A stretch of 64,000 bases of DNA from Streptomyces phaeoluteigriseus (GTDB lineage: Bacteria; Actinomycetota; Actinomycetes; Streptomycetales; Streptomycetaceae). Both the position numbers and the translations under genes were made by a program. The notes under the pieces are model-generated. The model was not told where the DNA came from. It ran no database searches and saw only the letters and a list, made by a program, of their open reading frames with translations. The stretch is from assembly GCF_001896135.2 (NCBI RefSeq), contig NZ_MPOH02000011.1, positions 856,962-920,961 on the forward strand, given 5' to 3'. Position 1 is the stretch's first letter, and each line of letters opens with the position of its first letter. Shown here in pieces: positions 23,890-32,154 of the stretch.

Positions 23890-25056
23890 TTGCCTCTGTT
23901 CGTTCACGTCCTCAGCCTTGCCGTCTTCGCGCAGGGCACCTCCGAGTTCATGCTGTCCGGCCTGGTGCCGGGCATCACCCGCGACCTGTCCGTGCCGACG
24001 GGTGCCGCCGCGAGCCTGACCTCCGCGTACGCCGTCGGCATGATCGTCGGCGCACCCGTCATGGCCGCGCTGAGCGCCCGCTGGTCCCGGAGGCGGGCGC
24101 TGGCCGGTTTCCTGGCGGCGTTCGTCGTCGTCCATGTCGTCGGCGCTGTCACGGCGAGCTTCTCCCTCTTGTTCGCCACGCGGATCGTCGCCGCGGTCGT
24201 CAACGCGGGTTTCCTCGCGGTCGCCATGTCGGTCGCGGTCACCCTGGCGGGGCCGGAGCGACAGGCCAGGGCCACCGCCGTCATGCTGTCCGGGGTGACG
24301 CTGTCGTGCGTCGTCGGGGTGCCCGCGGGGGCACTGCTCGGCGAGTGGTCCGGCTGGCGTGCGGCGTTCTGGGCGGTGGCCGCTCTGTGTCTGCCCGCGC
24401 TGACGCTGGTGTTCCGGTCGGCGCCGACCGCCGCGGGGACCGCAGCCGCCGTCGATCTCGGTCGGGAGGTACGGGAGTTGCGGTCCGGCCCCGTCCGACA
24501 GGCGATGCTTCTGGCCGCTCTGGTCAACGGGGCCACCTTCGCGACCTTCGCCTACCTGGCCGTCATCGCCACGGAGGTCGCCCACCTTCCGGACGGCATG
24601 GTTCCCGGGCTGCTCGCCGCGTTCGGCGCGGGCGCCTTCGCCGGGGTCACCGTGGCCGGCCGTACGGGCGACCGGGTGACCCGGCGGGGCCTGCTTCTCG
24701 CGCTCGGTGCGCTGCCCTTCGGGTGGGGTGTGCTGGCGGTGGCCGGTACCGAGCCGGTTCCGCTGTTCGCCGTGACCGTCGTGCAGGGCGGGCTGTCGTT
24801 CGGTGTCGGGTCACTGTTCGTGCACCGGGTGATGGCCGCCGCCTCCGGCGCGCCCGTGCTGGGCGGGTCGTACGCCACCGTGGCGCTGAACACCGGCGCG
24901 TTCCTCGGGCCGTTGCTCGCCGGTCTGGTGACGGCCGTGACGCACGACTACCGGCACGTCGCGTGGGTGAGCGCGGTCTTCGCCGCACTGGCCCTGCTCG
25001 CCGCGGTCCGGGCGGTCGCGATCCAGCCATCCACCGGCACGGCCCCCCGCCGTTAG
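23890..25056 (+). CDS. Cmx/CmlR-type MFS exporter (chloramphenicol efflux family)
   Basis: 388 residues of a 12-helix MFS protein. I start it at TTG 23890 (MPLFVHVLSLAVFAQGTSEF), with GGAG eight bases upstream. This N-terminus with QGTSEFMLSGLVPGI is the signature of Streptomyces/Corynebacterium chloramphenicol exporters. ALSARWSRRRAL is the motif-A loop and VGVPAGALLGEWSGWRAAFW the helix-5 region. Chloramphenicol export is suggested by family; other DHA1 substrates are possible. TTG start and a repeat-filled upstream region suggest low or regulated expression. Confidence 0.8.
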   Translation: MPLFVHVLSLAVFAQGTSEFMLSGLVPGITRDLSVPTGAAASLTSAYAVGMIVGAPVMAALSARWSRRRALAGFLAAFVVVHVVGAVTASFSLLFATRIVAAVVNAGFLAVAMSVAVTLAGPERQARATAVMLSGVTLSCVVGVPAGALLGEWSGWRAAFWAVAALCLPALTLVFRSAPTAAGTAAAVDLGREVRELRSGPVRQAMLLAALVNGATFATFAYLAVIATEVAHLPDGMVPGLLAAFGAGAFAGVTVAGRTGDRVTRRGLLLALGALPFGWGVLAVAGTEPVPLFAVTVVQGGLSFGVGSLFVHRVMAAASGAPVLGGSYATVALNTGAFLGPLLAGLVTAVTHDYRHVAWVSAVFAALALLAAVRAVAIQPSTGTAPRR

Positions 25057-25560
25057 GCTGCCCGCGGTCGAGGTCGAGGTCGCGGTCCGCGCCGTCCCGG
25101 TCCAGGCCTCCGCCAAGGCGGCCTCCCGTCGTCAGGCTGCCCGCCGTCGCGGTCCGCGCCATCCCGGTCCGCGCCATCCCGGTCCGGGCCTTCGCGGGTC
25201 AGGGCCGTCGGAGTCCGGGCCGTTGCAGTCCGAGCCTCCGCAGTCCGCCCCTCCCGGCCCGACCCCCTCCGCCGCGCCCCCACCCCCACCGTTAGGCACC
25301 CCGCATGAGGAAAAGGCCCGTAGGTCCCGCGGATCGCCGCCGTACCGCGCGGGCCCTCACCGCACCGGCACGGGCCGCGCCGCACAGACCCGCGCCGCAC
25401 CGTCCGGTCCATCGGCCCGCCCGGTGGACCTCGACTTGGCGAGCCGCCGCCAGCGCGCCGACGACGACGGACGTCGAATTGGTGTCGCTGGCGCCGCCGT
25501 TCGTCGCTCGCCGGAATGGGCCGCTCGCCGGTATGGCGTGCTCACGTCGCGTCACGCACC
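25057..25560. other. 504-bp gene-free region with degenerate GGTCC-rich repeats
   Basis: No gene supported. 25065-25260 contains degenerate 15-bp GGTCCGCGCCATCCC units (clear copies at about 25157 and 25172) and a stretch of GTCCGGGCC/GTCCGAGCC words. The convergent exporter genes on both sides end here, so it may also carry their terminators. Confidence 0.5.
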
Positions 25561-26804
25561 TCATTCGGTCGCGTCACGCACCTCGGTGTTCGCGTCACGC
25601 ACCTCATTGGTTCGTGACGCGGACTTCAACGGGCTTCCGGCATTCCGGAGCGGCCACCGGGAGGCCGCCGCCAGCGTCAGGGTCACCGTGGTCGACGCGG
25701 CCGCCATCACGGCCATCGCCGTTGCCGGTGAGGTGAGTTGTGCCACCGTGCCCGCCACGACGGCGCTGACGCCCTGGAGGGTGAGCATCCCGGCCGAGTG
25801 CAACCCGAGGGCGTGGCCACTGAGTTCGGCGGGCGTGAGGGCCATCAGGTGCTCCTGCTGGACCAGACTCGCGCCGAAGCCGACCGAGGCGAGCGTGACG
25901 CAGAGCGCGGCGACGGGCAGCGGCGGGTGCAGGGGGAAGAGCGCGTACGGGGTGGCCAGGAGCAGCAGGAGCGGGGTCGCCAGGCGGGTGCGGACGGTGG
26001 GCGGGAGCAGTCGGCCCACGGCGAGGTCCCCGGCCAGCATGCCCAGCGCCCCGCACGCGAACAGGGTGCCCGCGGCGCCGGGGTCGTACGACACGAAGAG
26101 GGCTTCGCAGCCGACGACCAGGCCGTTGGGGAGCCACAGGCCCAGGTAGACCAGGCGGCGTGGGCGCGAGGACCACAGGACGGCGTTGACGCGCCGGGTC
26201 TCGGCGGCCGAGGGGCGACCGGCGGCGCGGGGCGGGCGGTCGGTCAGGCCGAGGCGGGCGGTCGCGCTGGCGGTGGCGTGCAGAAGGGTGGCCAGGAGGA
26301 GGACGGTGTGCGGGGAGAGGGTCGTGACGAGGGCGCCACCGAGGGCGTAGCCGGTGATCTGCATCAGCCCGCTCATCATGTTGAAGACGGAACGGCCGGG
26401 CAGGTAGCCGTCCTCGGGGAGGATCTCGTGGAGCAGCCCCCAGCGGACCCCGCCGCCGAGGGCCGCGATCAGACCCTGCGCGAGGACGACCGCGAAGACG
26501 GCCGCGACCGGCAGGCCGGGGACGGCGAGGACGGCCGTGACGGTGGCGAAGGCGAGGGAGAGACCGGCCAGGGCGTCCTCGGTGGGAGGCGGTCGGAGCC
26601 CGAGAGGAGGAAGGTCGCGCCGAGGACCTGGGCGAGGGACGGGCCGAACATGCTCACCGCCGACAGCAGTGGGGAGCCCGTCGCGCGGTGGACCAGGGTG
26701 CCGAGGGCGAGACCCGCGACCGTGTGGGCGGCGGTGTGGGCGGCGGAGGAGAGCAGGAGCGGGGTGAACTCGGGGGTGCGCGGGAGCTGTCGGTAGCCGG
26801 TCAT
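25561..26804 (-). pseudogene. MFS transporter, one-base frameshift
   Basis: The N-terminal part (from ATG 26804, MTGYRQLPRTPEFTPLLLSS) reads to SGSDRLPPR and then leaves frame. The other frame continues EDALAGLSLAFATVTAVLAV, ...LHEILPEDGYLPGRSVFNMM to the stop at 25561. Restoring one base in the GGG at about 26584-26586 (plus strand) rejoins them into a normal 12-helix MFS protein of about 414 residues. The C-terminal tail NEVRDANTEVRDATE comes from a 21-22 bp repeat (25549, 25571, 25592). Divergent from the ArsR-like regulator, a common pairing in streptomycetes. Substrate unknown. Confidence 0.75.
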
Positions 26805-26841
26805 GCGGGGAGTCTCGGGCGGCGCGGGCCCGGTCGTTACT

Positions 26842-26861
26842 GTTTCGCGGGAGCGCGAAAC
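26842..26861. promoter_or_regulatory. GTTTCGCG-N4-CGCGAAAC palindrome
   Basis: Perfect 8-bp inverted repeat with a GGAG spacer, in the 78-bp gap between the divergent MFS and ArsR-like genes and just upstream of the latter's ribosome site. It is the likely operator of the ArsR-like regulator. Confidence 0.7.
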
Positions 26862-26882
26862 GTCATGGTGAGGGAGGGCTCC

Positions 26883-27938
26883 ATGGGCTGGTGGCAGGTG
26901 AACGCCGACACGCTGGCGGGCAGCCGGTTCGTGGTCTCACCGCTCGCCGAGACCTTCGCCTGTTTGAAGCTGCTGCACGCCGGGGCGGGCGCGCATCCCG
27001 GCGAGACGGCGTGGTTGCGGGAGTGGCTGCCCGCCCACCGTGCCCGGCTGGCCGCCGATCCGGTGACCGCCACGCTCGTACGGGCCGGGCTCGGCCGGGA
27101 CTGGATCGCGGACTTCCTCACCCCCACGCCGAGGGGCGGGGAGAGCTTCGAGGAGGCTGTCGCCCGGGTTCGCGCGGTACGGCCCGCCGATGCCCGCGCC
27201 CATCTGCGGACCTCCCTCGCCGGCCCGCTGCCGGGCGTCCTGGAACGTGACGACCTCCCCGAGCGGGCGGCCGACCTGCTGACATGGGTGTGGGAGAGCG
27301 CCGTACGGCCCTCCTGGGAGCGGCGGCGCAGGGTGCTGGAGGCGGATGTCGTCGCACGGGTCGCGCAGGTGAGCCGGGGCGGGTGGGCGGCCGTACTGGA
27401 CTCGTTGCGGCCTGGGACGCGGTGGCTCGGGGAGAGCCGGTTCCAGGTCAATGCGCATGAGTATCCGCCCCGGGAGATCTCCGGCGCGGAGCTGCTGTTC
27501 GTGCCGGTGACGCCCAGGGCGGGCTGGGTGTCGTGGGAGGGACGGGAGCGGTACGCCGTCGTCTATCCCTGCACCGGGGTCCTCGCCGCCGATCACCGCG
27601 AGCGGGATGTGCCGGCCGCGCTGAGCGCGCTGCTCGGGCCCGGACGGGCGGCCGTTCTCGTCCTGCTGGGGCAGGGCCCGCTGAGCACGACCCAACTGGT
27701 CGCGCTGACCGGCCAGGGGCTGGGGTCGGTCGGGCGGCACCTGCGGGTGCTGTGGGACGCGGGGCGGGAGAGGTGCTGGTGCGGCCGGGCCGAGGAAACG
27801 GAGACGGGGGAATCGCGCGTCCCGTGGGCGCCGGAAGCGGAAGGACGCGGTGGAAGCGGAAGGACGCGCCGGAAGCAGAGGGACGCGGTGGAACCGGAGA
27901 CAGCCCCCGCAAGCCTTCCCGTCACCCGGCGGAGCTAG
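26883..27938 (+). CDS. ArsR-like (DUF5937) regulator with damaged C-terminal winged helix
   Basis: The N-terminal 250 residues fit the DUF5937-type regulators (MGWWQVNADTLAGSRFVVSP...). The HTH is at about 275-305 (STTQLVALTGQGLGSVGRHL RVLWDAG). Normally a wing such as LVxRRRAGRSVLYxRTAAGE follows. Here it jumps from RVLWDAG to an out-of-frame GEVLVRPGRGNG, as if about 60 bp had been deleted at a GCGGG microhomology near 27756-27765. As sequenced the tail is a nonsense-like Arg/Glu-rich stretch generated by the 19-bp repeat. DNA binding may be impaired. Confidence 0.7.
   Translation: MGWWQVNADTLAGSRFVVSPLAETFACLKLLHAGAGAHPGETAWLREWLPAHRARLAADPVTATLVRAGLGRDWIADFLTPTPRGGESFEEAVARVRAVRPADARAHLRTSLAGPLPGVLERDDLPERAADLLTWVWESAVRPSWERRRRVLEADVVARVAQVSRGGWAAVLDSLRPGTRWLGESRFQVNAHEYPPREISGAELLFVPVTPRAGWVSWEGRERYAVVYPCTGVLAADHRERDVPAALSALLGPGRAAVLVLLGQGPLSTTQLVALTGQGLGSVGRHLRVLWDAGRERCWCGRAEETETGESRVPWAPEAEGRGGSGRTRRKQRDAVEPETAPASLPVTRRS
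27833..27896. repeat. 19-bp tandem repeat inside the ArsR-like gene's 3' end
   Basis: Units at 27833, 27852 and 27871 with a partial fourth (GGAAGCGGAAGGACGCGGT). The 19-bp period shifts the reading frame with every unit, so copy number changes would alter the C-terminus. Confidence 0.85.
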
Positions 27939-27947
27939 CATCCGGGG

Positions 27948-28451
27948 ATGACTACTGATGCCGGTACTTCCCCCCTCGATGTCGAGATCGGTGCCCTCAA
28001 GGGCGGTTCCGCGGACCTCTCGCAGTACGCGGGCCAGGCCGTCCTGATCGTGAACGTGGCCTCCAAGTGCGGCCTGACCCCCCAGTACAACGGCCTGGAG
28101 CGGCTTCAGGAGCGGTACGCGGGCCGGGGCTTCACCGTGCTCGGGGTGCCCTGCAACCAGTTCCTCGGGCAGGAGCCCGGCAGCGCCGAGGAGATCGCCG
28201 AGTTCTGCTCGGCGACGTACGGCGTCACCTTCCCGCTGACCGAGAAGGCCGAGGTGAACGGGGACGGGCGGCACGCGCTGTACGAGCGGCTCGTCGGGTT
28301 CGCCGACGGGGAGGGACACAGCGGGGACATCCGGTGGAACTTCGAGAAGTTCCTCGTCGGCCGGGACGGCACCGTGGTGGCCCGGTTCTCGCCGCAGACC
28401 GAGCCGGAGTCGGCCGAGGTCGTCGCCGCCATCGAGAAGCAGCTGGGCTGA
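27948..28451 (+). CDS. Glutathione-peroxidase-family thiol peroxidase
   Basis: 167 residues, a full GPx/BtuE thioredoxin-fold protein that reduces hydroperoxides. Active-site blocks are present: VNVASKCGLTPQY with peroxidatic Cys (not selenocysteine), VLGVPCNQFLGQEPG with the Gln, and DIRWNFEKFLVGRDG with the Trp/Asn. A second Cys (EFCSATYG) may be the resolving residue, so thioredoxin or mycothiol rather than glutathione is the likely reductant in this actinobacterium. GGGG site before ATG 27948. It leads a conserved-looking block running to the afs genes. Confidence 0.9.
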   Translation: MTTDAGTSPLDVEIGALKGGSADLSQYAGQAVLIVNVASKCGLTPQYNGLERLQERYAGRGFTVLGVPCNQFLGQEPGSAEEIAEFCSATYGVTFPLTEKAEVNGDGRHALYERLVGFADGEGHSGDIRWNFEKFLVGRDGTVVARFSPQTEPESAEVVAAIEKQLG

Positions 28452-28540
28452 CCTGCCCGCTTGACCTTGCCCCTGGGGCAGAGCCGAGCGTTCCCTTCGC
28501 CGGGCGGAGAAGGCCGCCGCGACGGAGGACGAGGGATCAG

Positions 28541-29395
28541 GTGGACGACGAGGCGCTGCTCACCATCGGCGCGTTCGCCGCGCGGGCCCGGCTGTCGGCC
28601 AAGGCGCTACGGCTGTACGACCGGCTGGGGCTGCTGGCGCCGGCGCAGGTCGACGAGGTGAGCGGTTACCGCTATTACCGCGCCGGCCAGGTGGAACGCG
28701 CCCGGCTGGTGGCCATGCTGCGGCAGCTCGACATGCCGCTCGCCCGGATCGCCGAGGTGGTCGACGCGGCGGACGGTGCCGAGGCCGCCGAGCGGCTCGC
28801 CGCCTACTGGGCGGGGGTCGAGACGCGGATCGCCGCCCAGCGCACCCTCACCGAGTACCTCCGTGCACGTCTGTCGGGAAGGAACTCCGAGATGTACGGA
28901 ACGTTCGAGGTCGAGACGGTCGAGGTGCCCGCGCAGGTGGTGATCACCGAGAAGCGGCACGCGCTGGCGGACGAACTGCCCGCCTGGATCGGCGCGTCAC
29001 TCGGTCGGCTGGAGGAGGCGGCACGGGCCTGCGGGGGCGTCGCCGGGGCGCCGTTCGTCGTCTACCACTCCGAGGTGACGACGGAGAGCGACGGTCCGGT
29101 CGAGTCCTGTGTGCCGGTCGCCGACGAGGCGGCGGCGCGGGCCTGGGCGGCCGGGCGGGGACACGGGCGGGAGGTCGCGGTCCTGGTGGAACCGGCGAGG
29201 CGGCTCGCCTTCACCCGGATCAGCAAGGCACAGGTCGCGCACCCTCAGATCCTCGCCGCGTTCGAGGCGGTGGAGGCGTGGATGAAGCGGGAGGGCCTGG
29301 AGTACGACGGCCCGTGCCGGGAGGTCTACTTCGCCGACTGGGACGCGGCCGGCCCCGCGGACCCGGTGTGCGACGTGGCGTTCCCCGTGCGGTGA
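28541..29395 (+). CDS. MerR-family regulator with GyrI-like effector domain
   Basis: 284 residues from GTG 28541 (GAGGGATC site). N-terminal MerR winged helix: LLTIGAFAARARLSAKALRL then YDRLGLLAPAQVDEVSGYRY, coupling helix to about 105. The C-terminal half (about 125-284) is a GyrI/effector-binding domain of the BmrR type (VPAQVVITEKRH..., YDGPCREVYFADW). Such proteins sense bulky hydrophobic drugs and activate efflux genes. No divergent pump is present; the target is unknown. Confidence 0.87.
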   Translation: MDDEALLTIGAFAARARLSAKALRLYDRLGLLAPAQVDEVSGYRYYRAGQVERARLVAMLRQLDMPLARIAEVVDAADGAEAAERLAAYWAGVETRIAAQRTLTEYLRARLSGRNSEMYGTFEVETVEVPAQVVITEKRHALADELPAWIGASLGRLEEAARACGGVAGAPFVVYHSEVTTESDGPVESCVPVADEAAARAWAAGRGHGREVAVLVEPARRLAFTRISKAQVAHPQILAAFEAVEAWMKREGLEYDGPCREVYFADWDAAGPADPVCDVAFPVR

Positions 29396-29421
29396 GGCGA
29401 TAGCCCGGGGACAGAAGCCGA

Positions 29422-29458
29422 GCCCTCTCGGCAAGGACGGCGAGCTCGTCGAGAGGGC
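29422..29458. terminator. Hairpin GCCCTCTCG/CGAGAGGGC after the MerR gene
   Basis: 9-bp perfect stem with a 19-base loop that itself contains GGCGAGCTCGTC. It lies 27 bp after the MerR stop. It is followed by TGTGCGGTGGTGCTG repeats (about 29505-29565) up to the DUF397 gene. Confidence 0.65.
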
Positions 29459-29570
29459 CCTTCGGTGCTGCCTGTGAAGTTGTCCTGCCTGTGCAGTAGT
29501 CCCGCCTGTGCGGTGGTGCTGCTGTCTGTGCGGTGGTGCTGAATGTGCGGTGGTGCTGTCTGTGGAGTCC

Positions 29571-29762
29571 CTACGCCTTGACCGATGCGACGAAGAGGTT
29601 CCACGCGTCGGCGGGGAAGCCCAGCACGGGCCCGTCCTGGACCTTGGAGTCCCGCACGGCCATCGCCTCGACGATCGGCGACTTGATCTCGACGCACGCG
29701 CCGTTGCCGGTCGAGTAGGAGGACTTGGTCCACGCGTCCGTGATGCCCTGACGAATTGCCAT
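29571..29762 (-). CDS. DUF397 protein
   Basis: 63 residues from ATG 29762 (MAIRQGITDAWTKSSYSTGN); upstream in-frame codons look non-coding. The WTKSSYSTGNGACVEI core and RDSKVQDGPVLGFPADAWNLF are the DUF397 signature, a small family found by the dozen in streptomycetes next to XRE/DUF5753 regulators. Partner is the XRE gene 240 bp upstream on the same strand. Such pairs act as regulator plus modulator, with BldB-linked examples; some have been described as antitoxin/toxin-like. Function here is inferred from family. Confidence 0.88.
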   Translation of the reverse strand: MAIRQGITDAWTKSSYSTGNGACVEIKSPIVEAMAVRDSKVQDGPVLGFPADAWNLFVASVKA

Positions 29763-30003
29763 TTTTGCTCCGAATTGCCAGATGTGATGAGTTGCTGTCG
29801 CCGCACGGAGGGCCTGACTCGGGCCCACAGCACGGTTTCCGCCAACGGTCTTGCTCGGTGGCGTGATCGACGCTACTCGCCAACATCGGTGTACGAAGCG
29901 ACTATTCACTCGACTGGATGGCATATACCAGGTGAGACTTCCGTCCCGACCGGGTCAGGGTGTACGGTGCCGCACTTCCCGGCCGGGAGGGCCCAGAAGC
30001 GCC

Positions 30004-30858
30004 CTAGGTGTACTTCTTGGCGATATCGGCGATGAACTGGCGGGACTGATCCACGTTCAGGGCCTGCGCCCGCAGGTGCTCGTACATCACGCTGTATTTC
30101 TGGACGTCGTTCGGCTTCTCCAGGTACAGGTCGCTGGTGACACCCTCGATGTACACCACGCTGGAATCGGCCGCGTCGGGGAACTCCAGGATCGCGTACT
30201 GGCCGTTGAGACCGGGGTGCGCGCCCATGTCGAAGGGGATCACCTGCACGGTGACGTGCGGCAGCCGCGACTGCTCGACGAGATGGTCCAGCTGATCGCG
30301 CATCAGGGACTTGTCCCCCACGATCCGGCGCAGCGCGGCCTCGTCCATCACCGTCCACAGGCGCAGCGGGTTCTCCTCCGCGCTGATTCGTTCCTGCCGG
30401 CGCATCCGCACCTGCACACGCTTCTCGATCTCGGCCGCCGCGGTCTCCGGCAGCGCCCCCGAGATCAGCGTCTCGGCGTACTGACGGGTCTGCAACAGGC
30501 CGGGCACCACCTGCGGGTCGTACACGCGCAGGCTCGCCGCGTCCGTCTCAAGACCGATGTACACGCTGTACGGGACATCGCCGAAGGCATGCCACCAGCC
30601 CTGCTGGCGGGAGTCCTTGGCCATCTGCATCAGCGAGTCGACGATCCGCTGGTCCTCCACCTCGTAGACCCCGCACAGGTCGCGCACATCGCGCTGGCTG
30701 ATGCTGCGTCTGCCGTTCTCGAGGCGGCTGATCTTCGACTGGGACACCAGCAGGCGGTCGGCGACCTGTTCGGCCGTCATGCCCTTGTCCTCGCGGAGCT
30801 TGCGTAGCTCCTGGCCCAGCCGGCGTCGTCTGACCGTGGGATTGACATTGGACGTCAC
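30004..30858 (-). CDS. XRE-family regulator with DUF5753 domain
   Basis: 284 residues from GTG 30858, with GGAGGTG nine bases upstream; a longer frame to 31074 is not needed. HTH_31/XRE domain at about 8-65 (LGQELRKLREDKGMTAEQVA, then LLVSQSKISRLENGRR). DUF5753 ligand-like domain at about 95-280 (ASLRVYDPQVVPGLLQTRQYA; PHVTVQVIPFDMGAHPGLNG; YLEKPNDVQKYSVMYEHLRA). These regulate morphology and antibiotic production with their DUF397 partners. From memory, this order (DUF397, XRE, GPP34, DD-carboxypeptidase) exists in S. coelicolor. Confidence 0.92.
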   Translation of the reverse strand: MTSNVNPTVRRRRLGQELRKLREDKGMTAEQVADRLLVSQSKISRLENGRRSISQRDVRDLCGVYEVEDQRIVDSLMQMAKDSRQQGWWHAFGDVPYSVYIGLETDAASLRVYDPQVVPGLLQTRQYAETLISGALPETAAAEIEKRVQVRMRRQERISAEENPLRLWTVMDEAALRRIVGDKSLMRDQLDHLVEQSRLPHVTVQVIPFDMGAHPGLNGQYAILEFPDAADSSVVYIEGVTSDLYLEKPNDVQKYSVMYEHLRAQALNVDQSRQFIADIAKKYT

Positions 30859-31123
30859 GGGACGTGCACCTCCGGCTGCGTGCCTGCAACTGACACTTTG
30901 CGTATCTGCTGTTGAGCAGACTGCCACCAAGGTGCTTTCTACCGCTGGAAAACAAGGGATATGCGGGCCCTGCCGGACATGCCGCCCGGACCTGCGAAGC
31001 GGACAGGCGGTCCGGACATGCGTCCGCGCGGGGTGGCGGGCGCCGTGCGTCACGGGGACGTACGGCAAAACCACCCCGCGCGGGCCGCGGCGGCTCCCGA
31101 ACGGGTCTGACGGCCTTGCGGTC

Positions 31124-31915
31124 TTACGGCCTTACGGCTGCGGTGTCGTGGGACCGCGGCTCAGTGCGCCACGACACGTGCCATGGAGCCTCGGTGCGGT
31201 TGCGCCGGAACACCACGGGCGGGTTCCGGAGCCGACCTGCCTCCCGGTCCGCCGGACGGCCGGCCTGGGCCGGGTTACGACGCGGCTGTGCGACCGCGCC
31301 GTTCTGGACGTCCATCACGGCGTGCGCCACGAGGCCGCCCATGGGGTCGTGCCTGATCAGGTCCCGCAACCGGGATCGGGACGAGCGTCCCTCGTTCCCC
31401 GGGTACAGGTGCTTGCCGAGACCGACCGCATGCGCCAGCGCGGCGAGCGCCGCCGTCCGCGGGTCCGGCGGAACGCCGGTGCGGATGGCAGTGTCCAGCC
31501 GGGCCTTGATCTCCCGGCTGATCGCCGTCTCCGTCGCCTGGTAGCGAGTCGTCGGCAGCACTCCGCACATCTGTCCCGCCACGGCATGCACCATGCCGCA
31601 CCGCTCCAGGTGTGAGAGGTACGTCTGACGGAGCCCCAGTCGGGGTCCGCCTATCCAATGAACCGCCCGTACGGGAGCGCCACGCCTTCGCAGCAACTCC
31701 AACGCGCAGTCCAGAGTCGGATCTCCGGTCGGCCGTGGGGACACCACGGCGATACGATCCCCGTCCGGGGCTATCCGTCCGGCCAGCGCCAGCTCCACTA
31801 GCTGTGCTCCGGCCAGACCAAGGTCGAGCGACTGCGGCTGTGCAGTGGTACCCGTGGCCGGGTCCAGTGCCAGCAGCAAAAGCTCTTCCGGAATTGTTCT
31901 GCGGCTCCTGCCCAT
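31124..31915 (-). CDS. GPP34 (GOLPH3-like) family protein
   Basis: 263 residues. The N-terminal TIPEELLLLALDPATGTTAQ followed by LDLGLAGAQLVELALAGRIA is the GPP34 signature; eukaryotic GOLPH3 binds phosphatidylinositol-4-phosphate at Golgi membranes, while the many Streptomyces copies are uncharacterised. The last 55 residues (after LVAHAVMDVQNGAV) are Arg/Pro-rich and look disordered. GGGGAGGC site before ATG 31915. It lies between the XRE gene and the divergent DD-carboxypeptidase. Confidence 0.85.
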   Translation of the reverse strand: MGRSRRTIPEELLLLALDPATGTTAQPQSLDLGLAGAQLVELALAGRIAPDGDRIAVVSPRPTGDPTLDCALELLRRRGAPVRAVHWIGGPRLGLRQTYLSHLERCGMVHAVAGQMCGVLPTTRYQATETAISREIKARLDTAIRTGVPPDPRTAALAALAHAVGLGKHLYPGNEGRSSRSRLRDLIRHDPMGGLVAHAVMDVQNGAVAQPRRNPAQAGRPADREAGRLRNPPVVFRRNRTEAPWHVSWRTEPRSHDTAAVRP

Positions 31916-32154
31916 CCATGCCTCCCCGCGTGGATGAATGACAGGGTGACCCCTCTCACATTCATCTGTCGAGAGTGCGTGACCGGTTCGTAGTGGAACC
32001 AGTAGGTATGTCGTTCTCGTCTACCGCATGAGCCAAGCCCACTACACAGGACACTGGTACACGGTTCGGACACTGTCGTGAGGCGGGCCCGGGTGGCTGG
32101 TTCACGGTTTTCGGCAGGCGCGCGGTCGGCGTGCGGCACAGCGAGGAGGCATCG

